Assembly (NCBI GenBank): GCA_022647765.1
Contig: JALCLH010000001.1
Span: 163,480-227,479, forward strand
DNA from: Acidipropionibacterium sp.
Lineage (GTDB): Bacteria; Actinomycetota; Actinomycetes; Propionibacteriales; Propionibacteriaceae
Direction of reading: 5' to 3'
Length of the DNA stretch: 64,000 nt
In this document: one piece after another, positions 38,274-48,592 of the stretch
Layout: each line of letters begins with the position of its first letter
Position numbering within the stretch: position 1 is the stretch's first letter
Notes under the pieces: generated by a model
Databases searched by the model: none
What the model saw: the letters and a program-made list of their open reading frames with translations, nothing else
Told to the model about the DNA's origin: nothing
Position numbers and translations under genes: made by a program

Positions 38274-39334
38274 AGAACATCCTGTTGGCAGGTGGCCTGT
38301 CGATGCTGGGCACCCTGCTGGGGACCCGCTGGCTGATCGGCTACCTGGCCCGGCGCGGGCTCGGCCAGTACGTCCGTGACGACGGGCCGAAGACCCACGC
38401 CGCCAAGCAGGGCACCCCGACGATGGGCGGGGCCGCCATCATCGTCTCGGTGGTGGTCTCCTACTTCCTGGCGCACCTCATCACCTGGACCCACGTCACC
38501 ATGTCCGCGCTGCTGGTGCTGTGGCTGTTCGCCGGGCTGGGATTCATCGGCTTCCTGGACGACTGGACGAAGATCTCCAAGCAGCGCTCCCTCGGCCTCA
38601 AGCCCAAGGGCAAGCTGATCGGGCAGGCGATCGTGGCCGTCGTCTTCGCGGTCGGGGTGATGATGTTCCCGAACCGGCACGGGGTGACTCCCGGCTCGCC
38701 GGCGATCTCCTTCCTGCGCGACATCCCCTGGCTGGCTCTGCCGGTCTGGCTCGCGGTGATCTGGGTGATCGTGCTCATCGCGGCGGCCTCCAACGGGGTC
38801 AACCTCACCGACGGCCTGGACGGGCTGGCCCCGGGCTCGGCGACCATGGTCTTCGCCGCGTACACGCTGCTGAGCCTGTGGCAGTTCAACCAGTGGTGCA
38901 CCGGGCAGGCCGGCCCGCAGTGCTACACCGTCCGCGACCCGCACGACATGGCGGTGGTGGCGCTGTCCCTCACCGGGGCCTGTTTCGGCTTCCTGTGGTG
39001 GAATGCCAAACCGGCCAAGATCTTCCTCGGCGACACCGGCTCGCTGGCCATCGGCGGCGCGGTCGCCGGTCTGGCGGTGGTGAGCCGCACCGAGCTGCTG
39101 CTCCTCATCATCGGCGGGCTGTTCGTCATCGAGACCCTCTCGGTGATCATCCAGGTCGGGGTGTTCAAGATCACCGGCGGCAAGCGGGTGTTCAAGATGG
39201 CCCCGCTGCACCACCACTTCGAGTTGAAGGGGTGGAACGAGATCACCGTGGTGATCCGGTTCTGGATCATCTGCGGCCTGCTGGTGGCGACGGGTCTTTC
39301 AATCTTCTATGCGGAATGGGTGGTTGGCCAGTGA
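38270..39334 (+). CDS. mraY: phospho-MurNAc-pentapeptide transferase MraY
   Basis: A 354-residue enzyme with about ten spans that moves phospho-MurNAc-pentapeptide onto undecaprenyl phosphate to make lipid I. Diagnostic segments are [39 protein letters not shown] (the DD pair), [40 protein letters not shown] and the HHH cluster in [16 protein letters not shown]. The GTG start at 38270 overlaps the murF stop codon; murD starts within its own stop codon. Confidence 0.97.
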   Translation: MKNILLAGGLSMLGTLLGTRWLIGYLARRGLGQYVRDDGPKTHAAKQGTPTMGGAAIIVSVVVSYFLAHLITWTHVTMSALLVLWLFAGLGFIGFLDDWTKISKQRSLGLKPKGKLIGQAIVAVVFAVGVMMFPNRHGVTPGSPAISFLRDIPWLALPVWLAVIWVIVLIAAASNGVNLTDGLDGLAPGSATMVFAAYTLLSLWQFNQWCTGQAGPQCYTVRDPHDMAVVALSLTGACFGFLWWNAKPAKIFLGDTGSLAIGGAVAGLAVVSRTELLLLIIGGLFVIETLSVIIQVGVFKITGGKRVFKMAPLHHHFELKGWNEITVVIRFWIICGLLVATGLSIFYAEWVVGQ

Positions 39335-40845
39335 GTGGCGGCAATGGACAGAACGACAGGACTCTGCGAGACGGGCTGAGGACCGCCGACCGGACCTTCG
39401 ACTGGCCCCGGGTGCATGCGGTGATCGCCGGCCTGGGCACCTCCGGATACGCCTCGGCCGACGCCCTGCTCGAGCTCGGCGCCCGGGTGACGGTGCTGGA
39501 CGACGCCACCGACGAGGGGCACCGGGACAAGGGCGGGCTGCTGGAGGTGCTGGGCGCCGAGGTGCGTCTGGGGCCCGGCTCCACCGCCGCCCTGCCGTCC
39601 GGCGCCGATCTGGTGATCGTCTCCCCGGGCTGGCGCCCGGTCCAGCCGCTGGTGGCCGAGGCCCTGGCCACCGGCGTCCCGGTGTGGGGGGAGCCCGAGC
39701 TCGCCTGGCGGCTGATGCACCCCGACCGGGTGGTGCCCTGGCTGGCGGTGACCGGCACCAACGGCAAGACGACCACCACCCAGATGACCGAGTCCATCCT
39801 CAAGGCTGACGGCCTGAAGGCCACCGCGGTCGGCAATATCGGGCGTCCGATCCTGGAGGCGATGGCCGACGAGGTGGACTACGACGTCTTCGCGGTCGAG
39901 CTGTCCAGCTTCCAGTTGCACTGGTCGCCCTCCCTGGCCCTGCATTCGGCGGCCGTGCTCAACCTGCACCAGGACCACCTCGAGTGGTACGCCGATCACC
40001 CCGATCCGTTCGCGGCCTACGGCGCCGACAAGGCGAGGATCTATCACCGGGTGAGCCATTCGGCCGTCTACAACGTCGCCGATCCCGCCACCGAGAAGAT
40101 GGTCGAGGAGGCCGACGTGGTCGAGGGCGCCCGGGCCATCGGGTTCACCCTGGGCACCCCGGGGCCCTCAATGGTCGGCGTGGTCGACGACCTCATCGTC
40201 GACCGGGCCTTCGTCCAGCAGCGCCAGTCCTCGGCGCTCGAGCTGGCGAGCCTGGCCGACGTCCACCCCTACGCCCCGCACAACGTGGAGAACGCGCTGG
40301 CCGCCGCGGCACTCACCCGCTCCTTCGGGGTGCACCCCAGGTCGGTCGGCCAGGGGCTGCGCGACCTGGTGCTCGGCGGCCATCGGATCGAGACCGTGCA
40401 CCAGGCCGGCGGGCTGACCTGGGTCGACGACTCCAAGGCCACCAATCCGCATGCCGCGAACTCCTCGATGCGCGCCTTCGAACACATCGTGTGGATCGCC
40501 GGCGGCCAGGCCAAGGGCACCGACTTCGACCACCTGGTCACCACCCACCGCGACAAGCTGCGCGGCGCGGTGGTGATCGGCGTCGACCGCGAGATGATCG
40601 CGGAGACGCTGGCGCGCCTGGCCCCGCAGGTGCCGGTCGTGGTGCTCGACTCGCCGCAGCGCGCCGTGATGGCCGAGGCGGTCAAGGTGGCGGCCTCCAT
40701 GGGCCGGCCCGGAGACACCGTGCTGATGGCACCCGGCTGCGCGAGCCTGGACATCTGGCCCGGCTATGCCGCCCGCGGCGACGACTTCGCCCAGGCTGCC
40801 CGCAGCATCGACGGCCCGACTGACGACGGCACTGCCGAGCGGTGA
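39331..40845 (+). CDS. murD: UDP-MurNAc-L-alanine:D-glutamate ligase MurD
   Basis: A 504-residue cytoplasmic ligase that adds D-Glu. It shows [20 protein letters not shown], the ATP loop [83 protein letters not shown] and [20 protein letters not shown]. The GTG at 39331 overlaps the mraY stop codon; ftsW starts in its last four bases. The frame is intact. Confidence 0.96.
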   Translation: MSGGNGQNDRTLRDGLRTADRTFDWPRVHAVIAGLGTSGYASADALLELGARVTVLDDATDEGHRDKGGLLEVLGAEVRLGPGSTAALPSGADLVIVSPGWRPVQPLVAEALATGVPVWGEPELAWRLMHPDRVVPWLAVTGTNGKTTTTQMTESILKADGLKATAVGNIGRPILEAMADEVDYDVFAVELSSFQLHWSPSLALHSAAVLNLHQDHLEWYADHPDPFAAYGADKARIYHRVSHSAVYNVADPATEKMVEEADVVEGARAIGFTLGTPGPSMVGVVDDLIVDRAFVQQRQSSALELASLADVHPYAPHNVENALAAAALTRSFGVHPRSVGQGLRDLVLGGHRIETVHQAGGLTWVDDSKATNPHAANSSMRAFEHIVWIAGGQAKGTDFDHLVTTHRDKLRGAVVIGVDREMIAETLARLAPQVPVVVLDSPQRAVMAEAVKVAASMGRPGDTVLMAPGCASLDIWPGYAARGDDFAQAARSIDGPTDDGTAER

Positions 40846-42123
40846 CCGAGCACCCCGACGGTCCCTTCGGTCGGCTGGTCGCCCGGCTCGACCATCTGCT
40901 GCGTCTGGACGGCGGCTCCCGCGTCGTCTCCGGATCCGACCGTCCGCTGCTCTCGCTCGCCCTGTTCGACTACTACGTCATCCTGGTGGTCACCGTGCTG
41001 CTGGCGGGGATCGGCGCCCTGATGAGCCTGTCCTCCTCCTCGGTGTACGCCCAGTCGCAGGATCTCAGCCCCTACTACTACGCGATCCGGCAGGTCATCT
41101 TCCTGCTGGTCGGGGGGAGGGCTGGCGGCCCTGGCCACCCGGATCTCGGAGCGCCTCACCCGGGTCCTGGGTCTGATCGCCTATATCGGGACCCTGGTGA
41201 TGCTGCTGCTGGTCTTCTCCCCGCTGGGCAGCGACGCCGGCAAGGGCAACCGGAACTGGCTGACGCTGGGCCCGGTCACCCTGCAGCCCTCCGAGTTCGC
41301 CAAGCTCTCCCTGGTGATCGTCGGCTCCAGCTATCTGGCGGCGCGTCGGGAGGATCTGGGACAGCTGAAGCATCTGCTGCCCTATCTGGTGATCTACGCG
41401 GTACCGGTGATCCTCATCATCGCCCAGGGGGATCTCGGCACCGTCACCATCATCGCCGCCATCATGTTCGCCCAGATGTGGGCCTTCGGGATCCGGCTGA
41501 GGCATCTGCTGGCGCTGCTGGTGGTGGCTGCCGCCGGCGTCTCCGTGGCGGTGATGACCCAGCCCAGCCGGATGCGGCGGGTGATGCTCTTCCTGCACCC
41601 CACCGACTCCCCGGAGGCCTCCCAGCAGCCGCTCAGCGCCATCTTCGCGCTGGCCTCGGGAGGCTGGTGGGGGGTCGGGATCGGCGCCTCCCGGCAGAAG
41701 TGGGGAGGCCTGTACGACGGCGCCCAGAACGACTACGTGTTCGCCGTCCTCGGCGAGGAGATGGGGCTGGTCGGCACCATCGCGGTGATCGTGCTGTTCA
41801 CCCTGCTGGCCTGGGTGGGGATCCGGGTGGCGATGCGCTCGGAGTCCCAGTTCAGCCGGGTGCTGGCGGTCAGCATCTCCGCCTGGACCGCGATCCAGGC
41901 GATCATGAACATGGGGGTGGCCCTCGACCTGTTCCCGGTCTTCGGCGTCCCCCTGCCGTTCATCTCGATCGGCGGCTCGGCGCTCATCTCGAACCTGGTG
42001 GCCGCCGGGCTGCTGATGTCCTGCGCCAGACGCGAGAAGGCCGCCAGGAGGTACCTCGACGCGTCGCGCCGCTCGGGAGCCCCTCGGGTGACTACCGTGG
42101 TGGACGGCGGACGACATGGCTGA
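40842..42123 (+). CDS. ftsW: septal peptidoglycan polymerase FtsW, frameshift near 41118
   Basis: A SEDS glycosyltransferase that polymerises lipid II at the septum with FtsI. The N-terminal segment ([31 protein letters not shown]) is in one frame; an extra A near 41118, in a G-rich stretch, shifts to the frame with [56 protein letters not shown] and [20 protein letters not shown]. The repaired protein has 426 residues. It overlaps murD; 70 bp with a tandem repeat separate it from murG. Confidence 0.93.
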
Positions 42124-42140
42124 GATTCGATCCAGCCGGT

Positions 42141-42176
42141 CCGGAAGAACCGATGAAGCCGGAAGAACCGATGAAG
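42141..42176 (+). repeat. 18-bp perfect tandem duplication
   Basis: CCGGAAGAACCGATGAAG occurs twice in direct succession (42141-42158, 42159-42176) in the 70-bp ftsW-murG spacer, just before the murG ribosome-binding site GAGGTG. Confidence 0.95.
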
Positions 42177-42193
42177 ATTGAGGTGACCTGTCA

Positions 42194-43348
42194 ATGGTGA
42201 ACGTCGTGCTGGCCGGGGGTGGCACCGCGGGCCACACCTCGCCGCTGATCGCTACCGCGCAGGCCCTGGCCCGCCACTCCGATCTGGGCCACCTGTCGTG
42301 CATCGGCACCCCGAAGGGGCTGGAGGGCCGGGTGATACCGGACGCCGGCCTGGAGCTCGACATGATCGACCCGGTGCCGCTGCCCCGGCAGCTGACTCCC
42401 GAACTGCTCTCGGTGCCCGGCCACCTGCTGAAGGCCGTCCGGCAGGCCGCCGAGGTGCTGCGGCGGCGTCAGGCCGATGTCCTGGTCGGATTCGGCGGCT
42501 ATGTCTCGATGCCGGCCTATCTGGCCGCCCGCAGGGCCAAGGTGCCGATCGTCATCCACGAGCAGAACGCCGTCCCGGGCGTGGCCAACAAGGTCGCCTC
42601 GCGATTCGCCGTCCAGGTCGCGACCGCCTTCCCCGACACCCCGCTGCCCGGCGCCCGGTTCATCGGGATGCCGCTGCGCGACGCCGTCACCGCGCTGGCC
42701 CGGCTGGACGCCGAGGCGCGCCGCCAGGAGGCCCGCACCGCCCGCGCCGAGCTCGGCCTGGACCCCGACCGGCCCACCCTGCTGGTCAGCGGCGGCTCCC
42801 AGGGGGCGGTGGCGATCAATGACGCCGTGATCGGGGCCCGGGATCGGCTGCTGGCCGACGGGGTCCAGATCCTGCATGTGCTGGGGCCGCGGAATATCGG
42901 CTCGGCGGTCCCGCTCGACGACCCGACGACCGGCGCCTCGTGGCGTCCGCTGGGCTACCTCGACGACATGACTCGCGGATACGCCGCGGCCGACCTCATG
43001 GTGGCCCGGTCCGGGGCCGGCACCGTGGTGGAGAGCGCCACCCTCGGACTGCCCTGCATCTACGTCCCGCTGCCGCACGGCAACGGCGAACAGGCCCGCA
43101 ACGCCTCCTCGGTGGTGGCGGCCGGGGCCGGGGTGCTGGTCGACAACGCCGACCTGAGCCCCGAGAGGCTGCTCGCAGAGACCGCCCGGATCCACGATCC
43201 GGACGCCCTGGCGGCGATGTCGGCGGCCGGCCGGGGCCTGATGCCCTCCGACTCTGCCGAGACACTCGCCGAACTCGTACTGGGGGCGGCCGATCGCTCC
43301 CGGACCCCTCGTCCCATCCCCCAGGAGGATTCCGATGACGCTGCGTGA
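42194..43348 (+). CDS. murG: UDP-GlcNAc:lipid I transferase MurG
   Basis: A 384-residue GT28 glycosyltransferase that adds GlcNAc to lipid I, making lipid II at the inner membrane face. It shows NVVLAGGGTAGHTSPLIATA, LVGFGGYVSMPAYLAARRAK, VIHEQNAVPGVANKVASRFA, LLVSGGSQGAVAINDAV and ADLMVARSGAGTVVESATLG followed by PLPHGNGEQARNA. The ATG at 42194 has GAGGTG upstream. Its end overlaps the murC start by 14 bp. Confidence 0.97.
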   Translation: MVNVVLAGGGTAGHTSPLIATAQALARHSDLGHLSCIGTPKGLEGRVIPDAGLELDMIDPVPLPRQLTPELLSVPGHLLKAVRQAAEVLRRRQADVLVGFGGYVSMPAYLAARRAKVPIVIHEQNAVPGVANKVASRFAVQVATAFPDTPLPGARFIGMPLRDAVTALARLDAEARRQEARTARAELGLDPDRPTLLVSGGSQGAVAINDAVIGARDRLLADGVQILHVLGPRNIGSAVPLDDPTTGASWRPLGYLDDMTRGYAAADLMVARSGAGTVVESATLGLPCIYVPLPHGNGEQARNASSVVAAGAGVLVDNADLSPERLLAETARIHDPDALAAMSAAGRGLMPSDSAETLAELVLGAADRSRTPRPIPQEDSDDAA

Positions 43349-44762
43349 ACCCGTCGAGCTGGCCGACCCGCGGGAGATCGGTCCGGTTCACTTCATCGCC
43401 ATCGGCGGAGCCGGAATGAGCGGCGTCGCCCGGATCTACCAGGAGCTCGGGGTGCAGGTCTCCGGCTCCGATCAGGTGGACTCGGCCAATCTGCGCTCCC
43501 TCGCCGATGCCGGGGTGCGCACCTGGGTGGGCCACGACCCCTCCCATCTGGACGGGGCCCGCACCGTGGTGATCTCCTCGGCGATCCATCCGGACAATCC
43601 CGAGCTGGTGGAGGCCGGACGCCGCGGTCTGCGGATCTGGCACCGCAGCGCCGGGCTGGCCGCACTGATGCTCAACCACGACGGGATCTCGGTCTCCGGC
43701 ACCCACGGCAAGACCACCACCACGGCGATGATCGCGGTGGCCCTGGCCCACGCCGGCGCGGATCCCTCCTATGTCGTCGGCTCCCCGCTGGCCAGCACCG
43801 GCACCAGCGCCCACCTGGGCCGGGGGACCGCCTTCGTGGTGGAGGCCGACGAGTCCGACGGGTCCTTCCTGCAGTACCCCAGCCAGATCGTGGTGGTCAC
43901 CAATGTGGAGGCCGATCACCTGGACAACTGGGGCACTCCGGGGGCCTACTTCGAGGGTTTCGTGCGGATGGCCACCCGGGCCCAGGTGCGCTATGTGGTG
44001 GCCAACAGCGACGATCCCGGATCGGCCGAGCTGGCCCGGCGCCTCGAGGAGACCGGCCACGTCCAGGTGGTCACCTATGGCGAGGCCGAGGGGGCCGATG
44101 TGCGGCTCACCGACCTGGATCTGGAGGGCACCACCGTCTCGGCGACCATCACCTCCGGGCGCGCCAAGGGCCGCCTGGAGCTGCAGGTCCCGGGCCGCTA
44201 CAACCTCGCCAATGCCTCCGCGGCCTATGCCGTGGGCAGCCTGCTGGGGGTGGAGCACCAGGAGCTGCTGGCCGGCCTGGCCTCCTTCACCGGGACCCTG
44301 CGCCGCTTCCAGCTGGTCGGCAGCCGCCGCGGAATCCGGATCTTCGACGACTACGCCCACCACCCCACCGAGATCCGGGCCACCCTGGGCGCGGCCCGCC
44401 GGGCCGCCGGCGACGGCCGGGTGGTGGCCTGCTTCCAGCCGCACCTGTACACCCGGACCCGCAACTTCGCCACCGAGTTCGGCTCGGCGCTGGCGCTGGC
44501 CGACCGGGTGCTGGTCACCGACATCTACGCCTCCCGGGAGGATCCGATCCCCGGGGTCACCGGACGACTGGTCGAGGACGCCGTGGAGGCGGCCGGCGGC
44601 TCCTCCCGCTATGTTCCCGACAAGGCGGATCTGCCGGCCGCGCTGGCCGCCGAGGCCCGACCCGGCGATCTGGTGATCACGCTGGGGGCCGGCGACGTCA
44701 CCCTGGTCGGCCCGATCCTGCTGGGGCTGCTCGACGAACCCGCCCCCGACGACGGTCGATGA
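43335..44762 (+). CDS. murC: UDP-MurNAc:L-alanine ligase MurC
   Basis: A 475-residue ligase that starts the stem peptide with L-Ala. It shows HFIAIGGAGMSGVARIYQEL, VSGTHGKTTTTAMIAVALAH, FVVEADESDGSFLQY, NVEADHLDNWGT, FDDYAHHPTEIRATLGAARR and FQPHLYTRTRNFATEF. A clear AGGAGG precedes the ATG at 43335, inside the murG end. The ftsQ start lies in its last four bases. Confidence 0.97.
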   Translation: MTLREPVELADPREIGPVHFIAIGGAGMSGVARIYQELGVQVSGSDQVDSANLRSLADAGVRTWVGHDPSHLDGARTVVISSAIHPDNPELVEAGRRGLRIWHRSAGLAALMLNHDGISVSGTHGKTTTTAMIAVALAHAGADPSYVVGSPLASTGTSAHLGRGTAFVVEADESDGSFLQYPSQIVVVTNVEADHLDNWGTPGAYFEGFVRMATRAQVRYVVANSDDPGSAELARRLEETGHVQVVTYGEAEGADVRLTDLDLEGTTVSATITSGRAKGRLELQVPGRYNLANASAAYAVGSLLGVEHQELLAGLASFTGTLRRFQLVGSRRGIRIFDDYAHHPTEIRATLGAARRAAGDGRVVACFQPHLYTRTRNFATEFGSALALADRVLVTDIYASREDPIPGVTGRLVEDAVEAAGGSSRYVPDKADLPAALAAEARPGDLVITLGAGDVTLVGPILLGLLDEPAPDDGR

Positions 44763-45523
44763 TGCCGTCGGGGGTCTCCGATCTCACCAGGCCGATCGAC
44801 CTGAGACGCCGCCGGGCGCGGCGCCGCAGGAGGATCGTCATCGCCTCCATCGCGGCGCTGATCGTGGTGCTCGGCGCCGCGGTGCAGCTGGTCGGCTACT
44901 CGAGTGCGATGTCGGTCCGCCATGTCGAGGTGCAGATTGCCGAGGTCCAGGCTGCCGGCGCCGTGCTGAGCACCGAGCAGGTCCTGAGTACCGAGCAGGT
45001 CCGGGCCGCCGCCATGGTGCCCGAGGGGGAGGGGGTCCCGCTGATCAGGGTGAACCTGTCGGCGGTGGCCCGCCGGGTGGCCGCCCTGCCGCCGGTCGAC
45101 GAGGTCCGGGTGCACCGCCGCTGGCCCGACACCGTCCGGATCACGGTCACTCCGCGAACTCCCGTCCTCCAGCTGCGCAACGGCCGGGACTATCTGTGGA
45201 CGGACCGCGCGGGGGTCGTCTTCCACACCAGTCGCAAGCTCGATCCGGCGCTTCCCCAGGCGGCCGCCGACCCGGGCGACCGGCCGCTGCTGGCAGATCT
45301 GGCGACCACCGTCGAGGCGTTCACCCCGGCCCTGCGCCGCCAGACCGACCACCTCACGGCGACCGGCCGCGATCAGATCGTCGTGGTGCTCACCGGCGAC
45401 CGGAAGATCATCTGGGGCGGCGCCGACCAGTCGGAGGAGAAGGCGACCGTGGCGACCGCGATGCTCGCCACCCGGGGAAGCATCTACAATGTCTCCGCGC
45501 CTGACCATCCCACAGTCAGATGA
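44759..45523 (+). CDS. ftsQ: division protein FtsQ
   Basis: A 254-residue bitopic protein: an Arg-rich cytoplasmic N-terminus, one span (IVIASIAALIVVLGAAVQLV), a POTRA domain beginning at SVRHVEVQIAEVQAAG and ending near VRVHRRWPDTVRITVTPRTP, and the FtsQ beta domain to the C-terminus. It links FtsL/DivIC to FtsWI. The POTRA start contains an imperfect duplication (VLSTEQ twice, 44963-44998). It follows murC with 4-bp overlap and precedes ftsZ by 121 bp. Confidence 0.92.
   Translation: MMPSGVSDLTRPIDLRRRRARRRRRIVIASIAALIVVLGAAVQLVGYSSAMSVRHVEVQIAEVQAAGAVLSTEQVLSTEQVRAAAMVPEGEGVPLIRVNLSAVARRVAALPPVDEVRVHRRWPDTVRITVTPRTPVLQLRNGRDYLWTDRAGVVFHTSRKLDPALPQAAADPGDRPLLADLATTVEAFTPALRRQTDHLTATGRDQIVVVLTGDRKIIWGGADQSEEKATVATAMLATRGSIYNVSAPDHPTVR
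44963..44998 (+). repeat. 18-bp imperfect tandem duplication inside ftsQ
   Basis: GTGCTGAGCACCGAGCAG and GTCCTGAGTACCGAGCAG stand side by side (16 of 18 identical), giving a six-residue repeat VLSTEQ-VLSTEQ in the POTRA domain. Confidence 0.9.
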
Positions 45524-45530
45524 GGCCGAT

Positions 45531-45551
45531 CTCTCAACCAGTGATTGAGAG
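45531..45551 (+). other. hairpin between ftsQ and ftsZ
   Basis: CTCTCAA and TTGAGAG form a perfect 7-bp stem with a 7-nt loop, beginning 8 bp after the ftsQ stop codon and lying upstream of the proposed ftsZ promoter. It may attenuate read-through from the upstream operon. Confidence 0.45.
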
Positions 45552-45575
45552 TCTGGGCCGACCCGGCGGCTGCGG

Positions 45576-45604
45576 TGGACACCCCCGATGAGTGCTCATA
45601 GCCT
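45576..45604 (+). promoter_or_regulatory. candidate ftsZ promoter
   Basis: TGGACA (45576-45581), 17 bp, TAGCCT (45599-45604), about 40 bp before the GTG start of ftsZ. A separate ftsZ promoter in this spacer is usual in actinobacteria. Confidence 0.5.
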
Positions 45605-45644
45605 GTGGTGCGACCAGGTTTCAACCAAAGTGAGGCAGACTCCC

Positions 45645-46802
45645 GTGGCAACTCCTCCATCCCAGAACTACCTCGCTGTGATCAAGGTCGTCGGCGTCGG
45701 CGGCGGTGGCTGCAACGCCGTCAACCGGATGATCGAGGCCGGGCTCAAGGGAGTGGAGTTCCTCGCCATCAACACCGATGCCCAGGCGCTGCTGATGAGC
45801 GACGCCGACGTCAAGCTCGATGTCGGCCGCGACCTGACCCGGGGGCTGGGCGCCGGAGCCGACCCCGACAAGGGCCGACAGGCCGCCGAGGACCACTCCG
45901 ATGAGATCGAGGAGTGCCTCAAGGGCGCCGACATGGTCTTCGTCACGGCGGGCGAGGGAGGCGGCACCGGCACCGGCGGCGCGCCCGTGGTCGCCAAGAT
46001 CGCCCGGTCCCTGGGAGCCCTGACGATCGGGGTGGTCACCCGGCCGTTCAGCTTCGAGGGTCGCCGGCGCACCAACCAGGCCGAGGACGGCATCGATCGG
46101 CTCCGCGAGGAGGTCGACACCCTCATCGTCATCCCCAACGACAAGCTGCTGTCGATGACCGACCAGCAGATCGCGATCATCGACGCCTTCAAGCAGGCCG
46201 ACCAGGTGCTGATGCAGGGCGTCTCGGGAATCACCGACCTCATCACCACGCCGGGCCAGATCAACCTGGACTTCGCCGACGTCAAGTCGATCATGTCGGA
46301 CGCCGGATCGGCCCTGATGGGCATCGGCCACGCCTCCGGGGAGGATCGGGCCAGGGCGGCCGCCGAGATGGCCATCTCCTCGCCGCTGCTGGAGGTCTCC
46401 ATCGACGGCGCCCACGGCGTCCTGCTGTCTATCGCGGGAGGCTCGGACCTGGGCCTGTTCGAGGTGGCCAGCGCGGCCAATCTCATCGAGGAGTCGGCCC
46501 ACGAAGAGGCGAACATCATCTTCGGAACGGTGATCGACGACGCCTTGGGGGACGAGGTGCGGGTCACCGTCATCGCGGCCGGCTTCGACGGCGGCCAGCC
46601 CCCCACTCGCCAGCCGGGGAAGGCCGCCGGGAGGAAGGCGCCGGGAGTGCCCGCAGCCGCCGGCCGGCCCGCCGCCGAGGCGCAGCCCTCGAACCCGTTC
46701 TCCCGCCCCGAGCAGGCCCCGGCGGCCGAGCCCACCAATCCGCGGGTCCAGCCGGTCGAGGAGGCCGACGACGACCTGGACGTGCCGGACTTCCTCAAAT
46801 AG
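45645..46802 (+). CDS. ftsZ: cell division GTPase FtsZ
   Basis: A 385-residue tubulin homologue that forms the Z ring. The nucleotide-binding start [20 protein letters not shown], the tubulin signature [19 protein letters not shown], the T7-loop region [19 protein letters not shown] and [20 protein letters not shown] are present. A variable Pro/Ala-rich linker leads to the C-terminal peptide [11 protein letters not shown] that binds SepF and other partners. The GTG at 45645 follows GAGG; the extra upstream residues of a longer frame are not FtsZ-like. No ftsA precedes it, as normal in actinobacteria. Confidence 0.97.
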   Translation: MATPPSQNYLAVIKVVGVGGGGCNAVNRMIEAGLKGVEFLAINTDAQALLMSDADVKLDVGRDLTRGLGAGADPDKGRQAAEDHSDEIEECLKGADMVFVTAGEGGGTGTGGAPVVAKIARSLGALTIGVVTRPFSFEGRRRTNQAEDGIDRLREEVDTLIVIPNDKLLSMTDQQIAIIDAFKQADQVLMQGVSGITDLITTPGQINLDFADVKSIMSDAGSALMGIGHASGEDRARAAAEMAISSPLLEVSIDGAHGVLLSIAGGSDLGLFEVASAANLIEESAHEEANIIFGTVIDDALGDEVRVTVIAAGFDGGQPPTRQPGKAAGRKAPGVPAAAGRPAAEAQPSNPFSRPEQAPAAEPTNPRVQPVEEADDDLDVPDFLK

Positions 46803-46829
46803 GTCTGTGCGAGCAGGACGCCCGCGACC

Positions 46830-47609
46830 ATGCTGAGAGTGCGCATCGACCCCGACGCCAACCGCGGTGTCGGGGTCGCCTTCACCGATCGCCGGGGAGG
46901 CTCCTCGCAGGGGACGCTGTCCGAGCTCAACCTCGGGCGGGTCGAGTTGGATCGGCCCGAGCATCTGGTCGCCAATGTCGCGGCGCTGCGCCACGAGCTG
47001 GGGGTCGAGGGGATCGCCCTGGTCCACCAGGTGCACGGCGTCCGGGTGCTGGAGGTCGACCAGGAGCTGGCCACGGCGTCGGGCGGATTCGGGGACCGGA
47101 CCATCCTGGACGAGGCGCCGGATGCCGAGCATCCGATGCCCGCGGCCGACGCCATGGTGAGCCGGCTGCCGGGTGTGGCACTGGCGATCCGGGTCGCCGA
47201 CTGCCTGCCGGTGATGCTGGCTGACCCGGCCGCCGGGGTGATCGGCGCCGCCCATGCCGGGCGGGCCGGACTGCTCGGCGGGGTGCTGCCGGCAGTCGTC
47301 GCCCGGATGCGCGCCGCGGGGGCCGCCGACATTCTGGCCTGGATCGGGCCGCACATCTGCGGCTCCTGCTACGAGGTGCCGCAGGCGATGGCCGAGGAGG
47401 TCTGGGCCAGCCACCCGGCCACCCGGGCCACCACCTCCTGGGGGACGCCGTCGCTGGACCTGGGCGCCGCCGCGCTGGACCAGCTGGCCGGTCTCGGAGT
47501 GACCGCGGTCGGCCTGGACCCCTGCACCCGGGAGAATCCCGACCTGTTCTCGCACCGCCGCGACCCCGGATCGGGGCGTCTGGCCGGGCTGGTGTGGATC
47601 AAGGGCTAG
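46830..47609 (+). CDS. pgeF: PgeF/YfiH family protein (peptidoglycan editing factor)
   Basis: A 259-residue cytoplasmic protein of the YfiH/multicopper-polyphenol-oxidase fold; members act on purine nucleosides or on wrong muropeptide precursors. Metal-site motifs are visible: LVHQVHGVRVLEVD, ADCLPVMLADPAAGVIGAAH, GPHICGSCYEVP and CTRENPDLFSHRRDPGSGRL. It starts 28 bp after ftsZ and belongs to the conserved ftsZ-pgeF-sepF order. The yggS gene often found after it is missing. Confidence 0.92.
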   Translation: MLRVRIDPDANRGVGVAFTDRRGGSSQGTLSELNLGRVELDRPEHLVANVAALRHELGVEGIALVHQVHGVRVLEVDQELATASGGFGDRTILDEAPDAEHPMPAADAMVSRLPGVALAIRVADCLPVMLADPAAGVIGAAHAGRAGLLGGVLPAVVARMRAAGAADILAWIGPHICGSCYEVPQAMAEEVWASHPATRATTSWGTPSLDLGAAALDQLAGLGVTAVGLDPCTRENPDLFSHRRDPGSGRLAGLVWIKG

Positions 47610-47714
47610 CTAGTAGCGTGTCATCGGATCGAGGACCGGTGCCGAAGTGGCAACCTAGGCCATGATGAGCGGGCGGGTACGTTCGGGCGGGCAGATTCGA
47701 GTGAGGAGAGCCAG

Positions 47715-48248
47715 ATGGCTGGATTCGGCAGGAAGTTGGCCTCGTACGTCGGTCTGGTCGACGACCGGCGCTACGACGAGAACCTTCCCGACGAGGAGCT
47801 GACCACCGAGGTGTACTCCGACGACGGCTACGAGCCCTCCAGCATCACGCCGATGCCCCAACGGCGTCCCGCCAGAGATGCGGTCCAGGGATCAGTGCAG
47901 CCCGCGACCTCCTCGCGCCGTCCCGCGGCGCCGGTTCAGCCCGAGGTCGAGGAGCAGAGCATCGCGGACATCAACCGGATCATGACCGTGCATCCCCGGG
48001 CCTTCAACGACGCCAGGATCATCGGCGAGCACTTCCGCGACGGGGTGCCGGTCATCATGAACCTCACCGAGATGGAGAATGACGACGCCAAGCGTCTGGT
48101 GGATTTCGCCGCCGGCCTCATCCTGGGCCTGCGTGGCACCATCGAGAAGGTGACGAGCAAGGTCTTCCTGCTCTGCCCGCGCAATGTCAACGTCACACCG
48201 GAGGACAAGGCCCGGATCGCCGGCGAGGGATTCTTCAACCAGTCCTGA
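47715..48248 (+). CDS. sepF: cell division protein SepF
   Basis: A 177-residue membrane-binding protein that anchors FtsZ in bacteria lacking FtsA. The amphipathic N-terminus MAGFGRKLASYVGLVDDRRY would contact the membrane; a Pro/Arg/Ser-rich linker leads to the core domain with IMTVHPRAFNDARIIGEHFR, VIMNLTEMENDDAKRLVDFA and a final KVFLLCPRNVNVTPEDK. The ATG at 47715 follows GAGGAG. The spacer before it is only 105 bp. Confidence 0.95.
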   Translation: MAGFGRKLASYVGLVDDRRYDENLPDEELTTEVYSDDGYEPSSITPMPQRRPARDAVQGSVQPATSSRRPAAPVQPEVEEQSIADINRIMTVHPRAFNDARIIGEHFRDGVPVIMNLTEMENDDAKRLVDFAAGLILGLRGTIEKVTSKVFLLCPRNVNVTPEDKARIAGEGFFNQS

Positions 48249-48301
48249 ACCCTCCCTCTTGTCAATCTGGTTGTGAACCCGTCAACCGAGGAGTAGTCCC
48301 C

Positions 48302-48592
48302 GTGCAGCTGGCCGGCATCATCATTCTCTACGCGATCCAGATCTACATGGCTCTTCTGGTGGTGCGGATGATCATCTCCTGGGTTCCACTGCTGGCCCGC
48401 GGCTTCCAGCCGCGCGGGCCGCTGGCGGTGGTCTTCGAGGTGGTCTACACGCTGACCGATCCGCCGGTCCGGTTCTTCGACCGGATCCTGCCGCCGCTGC
48501 GGCTCGGCGGGGTCGGATTCAGCCTGGGATTCATGCTGCTCTTCGTGCTGCTGATCGCCCTGCAGAGGCTCGTTCTCGTCGTCTTCTGGTGA
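48302..48592 (+). CDS. yggT: YggT family membrane protein
   Basis: A 96-residue protein with two spans: IIILYAIQIYMALLVVRMII and VGFSLGFMLLFVLLIALQRL, joined by the conserved RGFQPRGPLAVVFEVVYTLT and DPPVRFFDRILPPLRLGGVG. YggT proteins lie between sepF and divIVA in many Gram-positives and may aid septum or osmotic functions. The GTG start follows GAGGAG. It ends 98 bp before the divIVA -10 box. Confidence 0.92.
   Translation: MQLAGIIILYAIQIYMALLVVRMIISWVPLLARGFQPRGPLAVVFEVVYTLTDPPVRFFDRILPPLRLGGVGFSLGFMLLFVLLIALQRLVLVVFW

Noticed and set aside
42141..42176. Start of a CRISPR-like repeat array
   Set aside because: Only two directly abutting copies without spacers; a simple tandem duplication.
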